In this document: in pieces, positions 48,006 through 57,024 of the stretch | Layout of the letters: each line of letters opens with the position of its first letter | Position numbering within the stretch: the stretch's first letter is position 1 | DNA from: Promethearchaeota archaeon Loki_b32 | GTDB taxonomy: Archaea; Asgardarchaeota; Lokiarchaeia; Sigyniarchaeales; SOKP01 | Length of the DNA stretch: 64,000 nt | Direction: 5' to 3' | Assembly: GCA_005223125.1 (NCBI GenBank) | Contig: NJBH01000014.1 | Location: 26,202-90,201 of the forward strand | The notes under the pieces: model-generated | What the model was told of the DNA's origin: nothing | Seen by the model: only the letters and a program-made list of their open reading frames with translations | Database searches by the model: none | Program-made: the position numbers and the translations under genes

Positions 48006-49298
48006 AATTCCATACGCTTCAGGAATTAGGATAATAATTTTACTTCCTTTTGAATAATCACCTGAGACCTTATCTTCAACCCATATTTTACCAGAAAAAC
48101 TTCCTACTACGGCATTAACAAGCAATAATCCTAATCCTATTCTCTTAAAATCTTTAGTCTTCTTATAAACGGGCTGAAAAATAGCTTTTTTCATAGCATC
48201 GGGGATTCCAACCCCATTATCTATGAATTCTATTCTTATATTAGAGCCGAAATCTTTAACTTCCTTAGAAATTTTAATTAAAATTTCTTTAATTGGGTTA
48301 TCATTATATCTTACTGCGTTATTTAATATAATTCTGAATATATCTTTTAAAAGTGCGTTAGCAATAACTATTATTTTATCTTGATTATCAGTTATATTAA
48401 CCTTGATTTCTTCTTCAGAGAAGTTTGTTTTAATATCATTGACCGCTTGTTCCAATATATTATATAAATCGATTGGTTCACTCTTTATTACCCCTATCTC
48501 TAAATCAGATAACTTTTTTACGTTTAATCCTAATTCAGCCCCTCGTTTTACTTGTAACTTCGCAATCTTTACCAATTCATCTAATTCCTCTTTTTTTTCA
48601 TAACTCTCCATATTTTGAGACATAATTTCTAAAGAAAACTGCAAATTTTGAAGAATATTATTGATGTCATGAACAAATAGATCTTTATAGAATTCTGCTC
48701 TACTATATGCTAAGCGATATTTATTTTCTGATCTAAGAATTTTCTCTTCAATAATAGCAACCACTCCTGTAATGAGCATCACAGTAGCCATAACAATTCT
48801 AGAGAATTCCATAAATTCATTTGCTCTAGGGAATCCTTGATCTCTAAAAATACTTGCAATTAATTGCAGTAATCCTGTTATTAAAATGAAACTCATAAAT
48901 GCATGTGTAGGCGTTTTCTTTTTTAAATAAATTCTTATACTCAAGAACAATGCAATAAATAGAAAAAAAGCAATTATTACTTGGAGCCCTAAACTAGCAA
49001 TTTCCTGACCAGTAGCAAATAAACTTATAGTAATTGTTATTACTTTAGTGGTTTTTGAAAAAGTTTGAAAATATTCTTTAGATACCGCAATTATAAATAT
49101 CAAGACGCTAAGAGCTGAAAATGTGATTGCAACTAATTCTAAAGAATCATATTGTTCTTGAGAAAATAACCTAAATACTTCGGATAAAGTAGCTGATATA
49201 TATGCCAAAAGCCATGAGAATAAATCCCTTCTTTTAAAGCATACACTAGCAAAAATTAATGTAGCAAGGATAATCACTATTGTCGTTGATAGATGCAT
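47988..49298 (-). CDS. Membrane sensor histidine kinase
   Basis: From the ATG at 49,298 (MHLSTTIVIILATLIF) it is 436 residues; a TTG at 49,316 is an alternative. The first ~190 residues form about seven membrane helices without a clear extracellular domain. An H-box FVHDINNILQNLQFSLEIM follows, with the phosphorylated His at about residue 210. The ATPase part has DIFRIILNNAVRYND (N box), EFIDNGVGIPDAMKKAIF (G1), RIGLGLLLVNAVVGSFSGKI (G2 region) and SKGSKIIILIPEA. No response regulator is adjacent, so its partner is elsewhere. The gene is of a bacterial-derived type common in archaea. Confidence 0.88.
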   Translation of the reverse strand: MHLSTTIVIILATLIFASVCFKRRDLFSWLLAYISATLSEVFRLFSQEQYDSLELVAITFSALSVLIFIIAVSKEYFQTFSKTTKVITITISLFATGQEIASLGLQVIIAFFLFIALFLSIRIYLKKKTPTHAFMSFILITGLLQLIASIFRDQGFPRANEFMEFSRIVMATVMLITGVVAIIEEKILRSENKYRLAYSRAEFYKDLFVHDINNILQNLQFSLEIMSQNMESYEKKEELDELVKIAKLQVKRGAELGLNVKKLSDLEIGVIKSEPIDLYNILEQAVNDIKTNFSEEEIKVNITDNQDKIIVIANALLKDIFRIILNNAVRYNDNPIKEILIKISKEVKDFGSNIRIEFIDNGVGIPDAMKKAIFQPVYKKTKDFKRIGLGLLLVNAVVGSFSGKIWVEDKVSGDYSKGSKIIILIPEAYGILDIER

Positions 49299-49316
49299 TA
49301 CAAAATATTCGCTCAA

Positions 49317-49512
49317 CTAAATAACCTTAGCCTTTCTCAATTTTAGCAGTTAAGATCTTAATGGAGTTAGATATTATAAATTTGTACTTATAGTAAAATG
49401 TTATAATCTAGCGATTTATAGCTGAAATTCATAAAATTTTTATGATTTCCCGAATTCCTTTCTTCAATTATATCATGATGATTAATTAGAATTTGTATTA
49501 AGTGAATTAATT
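49317..49512. other. Divergent intergenic region (histidine kinase / EF-2)
   Basis: This AT-rich stretch must carry the EF-2 promoter. No clear element was singled out and no gene seen. Confidence 0.35.
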
Positions 49513-51795
49513 ATGGTGAAGGTAAAGAATGCTGAAGAAATAGCTAAGCTCGTAACTACCGGATCATATGAGAAAAAGAGGTTGTTTACAATCACCGCGC
49601 ATCTATAGTGAGCCTTCCTTACTATAGCGTAAATTGACCATGGAAAAACAACCGCTACTGATTATCTGCTCCGCAGGGCGGGATTAATGCGACCTGAAGA
49701 TGCCGGCCAGCTCCAGATGACCGATTCAGATGACGAAGAACAGGAGCGAGGCATAACAATTTTCACAAGTGTAGTACTCCTTGCTTTTAATGACTCAAGA
49801 AAACTTGATGATGAAGAACCTTATATCTTACAGATAAATGATACTCCCGGGCATATAAGCTTTACAGGTGAAGTATCTCGAGCTCTCAGAGGGTCGGATG
49901 GAGCTATAATTCTAGTAGATGCACTTGAAGGCGTTATGACCCAGACCGAGACAAATATACGTTTATCAGTTGGTGAAGAACTCTGCAAGCCAGTTCTATT
50001 TATTAATAAAGTCGACCGACTTATTAGTGAGCTAAAGTTAAGTCCACAAGAGACTTTTGCTAAAATTGATAAAATTACAAGAGAAATAAATGATTTAATT
50101 AAAAAGATAAGACCTGAAGGATCAAATTGGAGTATTGATTTTGCTAAAAATTCCGTTGCGGTTGGCTCAGCTAAACATGGATGGGGTTTTACTTATGAAA
50201 TTTTAGTTGAAAAAGGTATGAAACCTCAAGATGTGTTCGCGAAATACAATGAGGGGGATATTCAATGGCTAAGGGACAATTTACCATTAGACGAACCGAT
50301 GTTAAGGATGGTCGTTGATCATCTACCAAATCCTATTGAGGCTTCCAAGTATAGAATTCCTCATATATGGGGAGGTGACCTAAACTCTGAATTAGGTCAA
50401 GCTCTACAGAAAAGTGACCCAAACGGACCACTGTACGGAATCATTTCGAAAATCTTTTTGGACCCCAAGAGAAATTATCAAGCAACTCTTATAGGTCGCG
50501 TTTTTTCTGGTACGTTTAATCAAACTGATTCAATTTATCTAATAAATAGTGGTTCGAGCAATCGAGTGAAGAGATTAGGCGTTATGGAAATTACGGACAT
50601 TTTAGACATTCCAAAGGTCCCAGCAGGAAATTTATTTGCAATATTTGGTTTTATTTGCCCTTCTGGAGAGACATTTATGTCGACCAATGATGTACCTAAA
50701 GATAAAGAAGAAAGGAAGAGATTACCTTCTTTCGAAAAAATTAATTATGCTTGTGAAGCTGTTGTTTCCAGAAGCATTAAACCAAAAGATGCGCATGAAA
50801 TCGATAAATTGGATGATGTTGTAAGCAAATGGATCAAAGCAGACCCAACAGCAGAATATCGGAGAGATGAAGAATCAGGAGAATTTATTCTTTCAGGAAT
50901 CGATCCGTTACAAATCGAAATTTTAGTGAAGAGGATAAACAATCAAGTTAATATTAATATTGGAGAACCAATAATCGTTTATAGAGAAAAAATTACTCAA
51001 AGGAGTCCTAACTATTATACCAAATCAGCAAATACTCATAATCGTATTTTATTACATATTGAACCTTTAGATGAAATAACTGAACGCTTAATTGAGACGG
51101 GTAAAGTGAATGATTTACAAAATGAGAAAGATCGGGCTCAAATACTAAGAGAGGAAGCAGGATGGGATGCAAAAGAAGCAAAGCGTATTGTTGATGTATA
51201 TCAGGGAAGTGCCCTTGTAAACGGGACTTCTGGATTACAGAGGTTTGATCGTGTTAAATCATATTTGAGTGCTGCTTTTAGGGATTGGTTAGGTAATTGT
51301 ATTATAGCAAAAGAACCTGCTGCTGGAATTAAAATAATTTTTACAGATATGACTATTCACGAGGACACACGTCATACGTCTTACGGACAGATTGCGGGAA
51401 TGGCTTTCTCTGCTATGTCCTTGGCCATGTTAGAAGCAGAACCACATCTCTTTGAGCCAATCCAGAAAATAGACATAAAATCACCACAAGGAACAGAAGG
51501 AAGTGTCACAGCTATCATATCAAAGCGACGAGGTCGAATTACAAATGTAATCCCAGAAGGAGAATATGTAAGAATACAAGGACAAATTCCAGCAGCAGAG
51601 ACAATAGGAATAGCAGACGATATTAGAGGAACTACTCAAGGAAGGGCATTCTTCGGGTATGAATTTAAAGGTTTCGAGAAAGTACCTCCGAGTATAGAGG
51701 AGGATCTTATAATGGAAATTCGAAAGCGTAAAAATATGCCATTAGAATTACCGAACCGAAAAAGTTGGGAGCGGTTTATTTACAAACGAACATAA
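49513..51795 (+). CDS. fusA: Translation elongation factor 2 interrupted by a 30-nt insertion
   Basis: The true start is ATG 49,513 (MVKVKNAEEIAKLVTTGSYE, then KKRLFTITAH). The next 30 bases (49,603-49,632) contain three in-frame stops. The frame then continues IDHGKTTATDYLLRRAGLM and is intact to the TAA at 51,795. Removal of the 30 bases gives a full EF-2 of 750 residues with P-loop AHIDHGKTT, G3 NDTPGHISFTGEV and G4 INKVDRL. Domain IV has IHEDTRHTSYGQI, where the usual diphthamide loop reads DAIHRGxxQ: the His is kept but the flanking residues differ. Without the insertion being removed or bypassed, only a P-loop-less product could be made from ATG 49,687. Confidence 0.9.
49603..49632 (+). 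other. 30-nt hairpin insertion with three stop codons in EF-2
   Basis: The insertion lies between CAT (His) and ATT (Ile) of the AHIDHGKTT codons. It reads CTATAGTGAG, CCTTC, CTTACTATAG, CGTAA. The two 10-base arms pair fully (nine Watson-Crick pairs and one G-U in RNA) around a five-base loop. In frame it gives Leu-stop-stop and a final TAA directly before ATT. The bases GCG before CAT can also pair with CGT after the stem, leaving CAT as a 3-nt bulge. I could not build a canonical bulge-helix-bulge intron junction. Confidence 0.85.
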
Positions 51796-51992
51796 AACCT
51801 TTTTTTATTGTTATTTTTTTCATTAAAACTACATGTATTAATATTATATAGAGTTATATATAGCATCATTCTATTTACCTGGTTTTTAAAACTACATTAT
51901 CTCATATTATTAAGCACGTTGTATGGATATTAATGATGATTTTTAAAAGATTTAAAAGAAAGAAATAATAAAAAATTATATGTAAAAAACTA
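51796..51992. other. Spacer between EF-2 and the EF-2 remnant
   Basis: This AT-rich spacer begins with a T-tract (TTTTTTTATTG just after the stop) that may terminate EF-2 transcription. No gene is seen. Confidence 0.35.
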
Positions 51993-52124
51993 TTTTTGGG
52001 CTTTGAGAAGGTACCTGCTTCTTTAGAAGAAAGTCTCATTATGGAAATTCGTAGAAGAAAGGGAATACCTGAAGAAATGCCTTCTGAAAAGAGTTGGGAG
52101 CGATTTATTTATGAACGGACCTAA
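51993..52124 (+). pseudogene. Remnant 3' end of a second EF-2 gene
   Basis: The frame ending at TAA 52,122-52,124 reads GFEKVPASLEESLIMEIRRR, then KGIPEEMPSEKSWERFIYER and T. The end of the intact EF-2 reads GFEKVPPSIEEDLIMEIRKR, KNMPLELPNRKSWERFIYKR and T. The similarity is obvious, but many substitutions show it is not a recent copy. Upstream of it there is no further EF-2 sequence, so this is the tail of a deleted paralogue or of an ancient tandem duplicate. Confidence 0.85.
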
Positions 52125-52169
52125 ATTTTTTTAATAAACTTTTTATTAAAATGAAATCTTTAAAATAAT

Positions 52170-55100
52170 ATGGGCTGGAAGAAAATAGATAAGATAATCT
52201 CAAAATCTGTTGCTATTATAATAATTGGACTTGTAATATGCTCTTTTTCTATAATCAAAATCAATATTAATAGAAATAGAGGTGATTATTTTTCAGAAAC
52301 ACCGGATAATTTGAAAATCTCGTCGGATACTGAACCTAACAATGATTTCAATAATGCTGTTGAGGTTTATTCGGGAGATGAGTGGAGTGGTTCTGTAGAT
52401 TATACTGATGATCCTAATGATTATTATAAAATATATTTAGAATCATTACAAATTTTAGAAATTATTTTTGATTCCAGTGACTATCATAACTTATATATCT
52501 ACAATCCAGATTTAGAATATGTTTATTCTACCATGTGTGATCATTATTCTTTAGCAAATATCAGTTGGACGGCAAATGATGACGGATATCATTACATAAG
52601 GATTGGTTATGATATTGGCAATAGTTATACTATGAATGTCTCGATACCTGGTTTTGAAGTTGGTATTACACATCCAAAAGATATAAGTTATAAATATGGT
52701 AATGTTGGTAATGTTATCACTTGGAAAATTATTGATTATGATATAGGAACCACAAACTACACCATTAAGTATAATAGTGTTGTTAAAGAATCAGGTTCTT
52801 GGTCATCAGGAGTTATAATTAATCATAGTATTGATGGACTACTTTGTGGAATATATAATATTACAATTGAAGCTAATGATGGAAAGGGGGATCTTTATTC
52901 TGATAGTGTAGATGTTTATGTAGGTTTTGATATTGAAAGTAACGATAACTTTAATGAGGCTGTTGAAGTTCTTCCTGATATTGAGTGGTCAGGAGAAGCA
53001 AATTATGATGATTATGATTATTATAAGATTTATCTAGATCTGCTACAAATTCTTGAATTAAGATTTGAATATAAAAGTGGAATGGATCCTGTTGAGATTA
53101 TGATATATGATCCAACTCAGGAGTTATTAAATGAGACAATTGTTAGTTCCGGTAATGCAAGTCTGAAAATCGTGGCTATTCTGGAAGGATATTATTATTT
53201 TAGGGTATTTCCTTGGTATGAGGTTTATTATAATTTAACAGCTATAATCCCGGGTGAGGTTAATGGGCTCATTATTCCAGCTGAAAGTTTTTCTTATGAA
53301 TATGGGACTGAAGGAAATACCATAATATGGAAGATAATAGATAAAAATGTGGGAGGAACAACATATTCTATTAAGCACGACAGTATAATCAATGAGACAG
53401 GTTCTTGGACATCAAACGTTGATATAGTTCATGATATTGATGGACTGAGTTTAGGAAGCCATAATATTTCAATCGAGGCTAATGATGGACAAGATGATTT
53501 TTATTTTGATAATGTATCCGTTAATGTATTTAATAAGGCTCCAATGATAGATTATCAAGGCAATACCACAATAATTAAAGGAAGTCAAGGAAATTATCTA
53601 AAATGGAACATTTCTGATTATAGTATTAATCCTTCTAACGCTTCTTACGTAGTATATCAAAATTCAAGTTTAATATTGAATAACACATTACAAAAAGGGA
53701 TTAATATCATTACATACCCAATAGATAATTTAACTGTGGGAAATTACGAGTTCAATTTAACTGTAAATGACGGATTAGGGATTCATAACGAGTGTGCTGA
53801 GGATATAGTTAATATCCAAATGATAAAAAATACCAATATTTCAATTAATTCTCCTAGTAATATAACATATGAACACTATGATACAGGAAATACTATATTA
53901 TGGAACATTACAGATGTTACAACAATTAACCCCACATTTATAATTTATCATGAAGGAATAGAAAATCAATCAGGAACGTGGCAATCTGGTGTAATTGTTG
54001 AACATTCCGTAGATGGATTTGATATTGGAGTCTATAATATTAGTATTAGTGCATTCGATGGGTGCGGATTAAATATAACTAGCTGGGTTTTAGTAAATGT
54101 GACTCCTTGTATTGATCCGATTTTATTCCCTCCAGTACCTGAAGAGGTGTATTTACTAGGAAAACCATTGAATTTGCAATGGACTGTAATAGATGATACT
54201 ATAAACTCATCGTATACAAATTATAGTATTTATCACAAAGGAATCTTGAATAAGACAGGATCTTGGCAATCCCAGGACATTATTATAGATGATGGTTATA
54301 TTAATACTCCTGGAATATGCAATATTACTATAATTGTTTTTGATGGATTAGGAAGAAATGCTTCTGATTCATTTAATGTCACCATACTTCAACCAAATAA
54401 TAATCAATGGCAATATTTAACTGCTGGGAGCCATGTATTATGGTGTGCTGATTCTAATAAAATATATATAAAAATGACATTAACAAGTACTGGTTATTGT
54501 TCAGTTAAAATTAATGGAAGTATATATGATCCATTTTCAACTTCTTTTGATAATGGATTGCTCTATTTTTCAGTAGAAGTGATTAATTCCTCAAATTTGG
54601 TTTTTCCAGTAACGACACGATTTTATATCCCAGCATCGATTTTAGGTAGTTATCCCCGAGGAAATCTTACATTATATCACTATAATGGAACTGATTGGGA
54701 AGGGATTCCCGATATTGAACTAAATTTTCCTTCTGATGAGAACTGGATGGAATACAACTGTCCTTCATTTTCTGTTTATGCATTAGGATTAAAATCCTCC
54801 ACTTCAAATGGGGATGGGGATGGAGATGATGATGGGGATGGAGATGATGATGGGGATGGAGATGATGATGGGGATGGAGATGGAGATGGAGATGGTTTAG
54901 CTGCTTTTTGGAATAATTATGGGGGGATAGTTTTAGGATTGTCTATCAGTATAGGAATTGGTTGTGTAATTGGCATTATTGTAGTAATTAAAACAGGTGC
55001 AATAGCAACATCGAACATAGACACAGCAAAAAGGTCATCAAAGAAATTGAGGAAAATCAAACATAAATTTGATATTAATAAATTAAAAAACTCTATACAA

Positions 55101-55397
55101 AAAATAAATGAGATAATTGATGAACTTTCAGAAGAACAAATAATTAAATTAACAAGGCAAATAAAGAAGATAATCAAAAAAATTATTGAAAAAGATAAAA
55201 AATCAATAGAAGAACTAGCTGGAGAATTAATTAAAAGTCATTTGTTAATCAAGAAGGATAATATAAAGAAAGCAGAAAAAAGAGCTAAAAAAGTCTTAAA
55301 GATTGCTGAAAAAGAAAATCATGATGTTATAATAAAAGAAGCAAATAATATAATTGAAAAGATTCATAATATATCAGAAAAGAGAGGCAAAGTATGA
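52170..55397 (+). CDS. Large surface protein: PPC domains, Ig-like repeats, membrane anchor, cytoplasmic helical tail
   Basis: A 1,075-residue protein. An N-terminal hydrophobic segment (about residues 12-30) serves as signal. Two PPC-like beta domains follow (TEPNNDFNNAVEVYSGDEWS and ESNDNFNEAVEVLPDIEWSG). Several Ig-like repeats of about 90-100 residues with the pattern Y-x-x-G-x-x-G-N-x-I-x-W-x-I and G-x-Y-N-I-(S/T)-I-x-A-x-D-G come next. A Gly-Asp-only stretch at about residues 880-910 leads to a membrane helix (GGIVLGLSISIGIGCVIGII). About 120 charged helical residues lie inside the cell. Many N-x-S/T sites suit the AglB machinery. Its stop overlaps the TPR gene start (ATGA). Confidence 0.75.
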   Translation: MGWKKIDKIISKSVAIIIIGLVICSFSIIKININRNRGDYFSETPDNLKISSDTEPNNDFNNAVEVYSGDEWSGSVDYTDDPNDYYKIYLESLQILEIIFDSSDYHNLYIYNPDLEYVYSTMCDHYSLANISWTANDDGYHYIRIGYDIGNSYTMNVSIPGFEVGITHPKDISYKYGNVGNVITWKIIDYDIGTTNYTIKYNSVVKESGSWSSGVIINHSIDGLLCGIYNITIEANDGKGDLYSDSVDVYVGFDIESNDNFNEAVEVLPDIEWSGEANYDDYDYYKIYLDLLQILELRFEYKSGMDPVEIMIYDPTQELLNETIVSSGNASLKIVAILEGYYYFRVFPWYEVYYNLTAIIPGEVNGLIIPAESFSYEYGTEGNTIIWKIIDKNVGGTTYSIKHDSIINETGSWTSNVDIVHDIDGLSLGSHNISIEANDGQDDFYFDNVSVNVFNKAPMIDYQGNTTIIKGSQGNYLKWNISDYSINPSNASYVVYQNSSLILNNTLQKGINIITYPIDNLTVGNYEFNLTVNDGLGIHNECAEDIVNIQMIKNTNISINSPSNITYEHYDTGNTILWNITDVTTINPTFIIYHEGIENQSGTWQSGVIVEHSVDGFDIGVYNISISAFDGCGLNITSWVLVNVTPCIDPILFPPVPEEVYLLGKPLNLQWTVIDDTINSSYTNYSIYHKGILNKTGSWQSQDIIIDDGYINTPGICNITIIVFDGLGRNASDSFNVTILQPNNNQWQYLTAGSHVLWCADSNKIYIKMTLTSTGYCSVKINGSIYDPFSTSFDNGLLYFSVEVINSSNLVFPVTTRFYIPASILGSYPRGNLTLYHYNGTDWEGIPDIELNFPSDENWMEYNCPSFSVYALGLKSSTSNGDGDGDDDGDGDDDGDGDDDGDGDGDGDGLAAFWNNYGGIVLGLSISIGIGCVIGIIVVIKTGAIATSNIDTAKRSSKKLRKIKHKFDINKLKNSIQKINEIIDELSEEQIIKLTRQIKKIIKKIIEKDKKSIEELAGELIKSHLLIKKDNIKKAEKRAKKVLKIAEKENHDVIIKEANNIIEKIHNISEKRGKV
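54810..54896 (+). repeat. Coding minisatellite (GATGGGGATGGAGATGAT units)
   Basis: An 18-base unit built from GATGGN and GATGAT hexamers repeats about four times. It encodes an alternating Gly-Asp stretch just outside the membrane anchor. Such a tract is prone to length change by slippage in multiples of six bases, which would keep the frame and vary the spacer length. Confidence 0.8.
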
Positions 55398-56107
55398 TAT
55401 CTAAAGCAGTAGATTATTTCCAAACAATCATGCAAACATTGGGAAAGTTAGAAAAACATTGGGATAAGTTGCCAGAGAAAGAGAAAGATCAAATAAAACA
55501 GACACTTAGTGGGTTAAAAAGTATTGCATTTAAGAAGATTCTTGAAAAAGTTAAATACAAGAAAATACAATTTGATAAATTATCTCTAGAGATCATTAAT
55601 TTAAAACAAAATAGAGAGCTCTCTTATGAACAATTGTTATCTCTTTTAAAGCAAATTATAGAAAATTCAAAAAAGAAGGAACAAAAGAAGATTATCGATT
55701 ACTGTCGAATTTTGATCTATGAATTATTAGCTAATATGAATATTGAAGGAATTGAAGCTCATAGAAAAGCTGTTGAAATAGATTCAGATTATATTGATGC
55801 TTGGAATGATTTAGGAACTGCGTGTACCCTTATTGGAGAATATGAAGAAGGATTGATAGCATTTAAAAAAGTATTAGAAACTAATTCCGAAGATAAGGAA
55901 CTATGGTATAATTTAGGATTAATTTATGATAATATTGAAGATTACAATGAGGCGATAAAATGTTTCAAAAAAGCCTTAGAGATAGATCCTAACAATAGAG
56001 CCATATGGAATAATATATCAAAAACTTTTGAGAAAATGGGTAATTTTAAAGAAGCAAGAAAGGCATACTTGAATAGTCTTGAAAGTAATACTTCTGATAA
56101 TCCATAG
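55394..56107 (+). CDS. Cytoplasmic TPR protein coupled to the surface protein
   Basis: A 237-residue protein without signal or membrane segment. The first ~110 residues are charged helices (HWDKLPEKEKDQIKQTLSGL and similar). The C-terminal half has three tetratricopeptide repeats: AHRKAVEIDSDYIDAWNDLG, AFKKVLETNSEDKELWYNLG and CFKKALEIDPNNRAIWNNIS. The ATGA overlap with the upstream gene means translational coupling. A scaffold that binds the helical cytoplasmic tail of the surface protein is a reasonable inference. Confidence 0.85.
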   Translation: MISKAVDYFQTIMQTLGKLEKHWDKLPEKEKDQIKQTLSGLKSIAFKKILEKVKYKKIQFDKLSLEIINLKQNRELSYEQLLSLLKQIIENSKKKEQKKIIDYCRILIYELLANMNIEGIEAHRKAVEIDSDYIDAWNDLGTACTLIGEYEEGLIAFKKVLETNSEDKELWYNLGLIYDNIEDYNEAIKCFKKALEIDPNNRAIWNNISKTFEKMGNFKEARKAYLNSLESNTSDNP

Positions 56108-56326
56108 ATTAGTGAATAATAATAATTTTTAATTGAATTTTATAGATCTACTAATTTAATTTAATAAAGAATAGATATCCTTTTTTTTACTCTTTTCATT
56201 GTAAAAAATGTTTTAAAATTCTAATTTTATTAAAGGATTAGAGCTACTTTATTATAATAAAGAAGAAATAAGAAAAATCATGTGTAAAAATCGAGTAATA
56301 ATAATGATAAGAGTAATAAACTAAGT

Positions 56327-56578
56327 TTAAGAGAAACTAGAGATCTTAGCTTGAATTACAGCATATTGAAGGTTCTTTAACATAGTACAAATTACCTCAT
56401 CATCATCGATTATACTAATTGAATTAAACTTATTGGAACGGTGCGGGTCGTTGATATATTCCACTTTCTTAATCCAATATTCAATAAGAAACGAATTCTC
56501 ACGGTATTTGGAATTTATCTTAGGAATCGAATGATTGTAATAGGAAAATACTGGCACATCAATTTTATAGCCTTTCAT
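56327..56578 (-). CDS. Small hypothetical protein
   Basis: An 83-residue frame with an ATG start (MKGYKIDVPVFSYYNHSIPK) and a balanced, folded-protein-like composition (IISIIDDDEVICTMLKNL-like core). No family recognised. It lies between the TPR protein (convergent) and a zinc-ribbon protein on the same strand. It may be real or the surviving end of a larger gene. Confidence 0.4.
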   Translation of the reverse strand: MKGYKIDVPVFSYYNHSIPKINSKYRENSFLIEYWIKKVEYINDPHRSNKFNSISIIDDDEVICTMLKNLQYAVIQAKISSFS

Positions 56579-56708
56579 AGAAAGGAGTTCGAGAATTAAT
56601 TTTATTTATAAAAAAGATATGGGTGACCTTGTAATTTACAGCAAAGTTTGAGGTCTGGAGTCTCAAAAAATTAATTACAATTTTCTATAAATTCTACTCT
56701 CTTGAAAA

Positions 56709-56927
56709 TTATTTTGTGTCAATTCTTTTAATGCCACCTGATTTTTTGCCAAGCTCTTTATAAGAAACTCTCAAAAGGCTATCAACATAAAATGTTGATA
56801 ATTTATTACAAGATTTACAAACAATATACACTGGAGCAGGATATTGGCTAGAATTAATATCTTCCATTTCAATATCAAAAATAATTCTCTCTTCACAATG
56901 AGGACATGTGTTAAATCGAATTGGCAT
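56709..56927 (-). CDS. Small zinc-ribbon protein
   Basis: A 72-residue protein with two CxxC pairs (NTCPHCEERIIFDIEMED and IVCKSCNKLSTFYVDSLL), which form one zinc ribbon. The start MPIRFNTCPHC and the basic C-terminus (KSGGIKRIDTK) look complete. Such free-standing zinc ribbons occur in Asgard genomes near signalling or membrane genes, but the function is unknown. Confidence 0.65.
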   Translation of the reverse strand: MPIRFNTCPHCEERIIFDIEMEDINSSQYPAPVYIVCKSCNKLSTFYVDSLLRVSYKELGKKSGGIKRIDTK

Positions 56928-57024
56928 AAAAATCAGATAATTCTCTTTTATAATAAATAGATTCTTATTTTTAAATTCTCATCTCCTATAATAATATAAA
57001 GCCAAAAAATTTTATATAAACTTA

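Noticed and set aside
49603..49632. Programmed ribosome bypass of the EF-2 insertion like T4 gene 60
   Set aside because: The codon before the gap is CAT and the one just before the resume codon is TAA, so there is no matching take-off/landing pair. Landing on the next CAT would delete Ile-Asp-His of the P-loop.
49590..49645. Canonical archaeal bulge-helix-bulge intron
   Set aside because: For each cut that keeps the P-loop readable, the required 4-bp pairing between intron start and second exon fails. Only a one-bulge, relaxed form can be drawn, so I do not call it a proven BHB intron.
49687..51795. A shortened EF-2 starting at ATG 49,687
   Set aside because: This start would lack the P-loop; the upstream codons from 49,513 and 49,633 are clearly EF-2.
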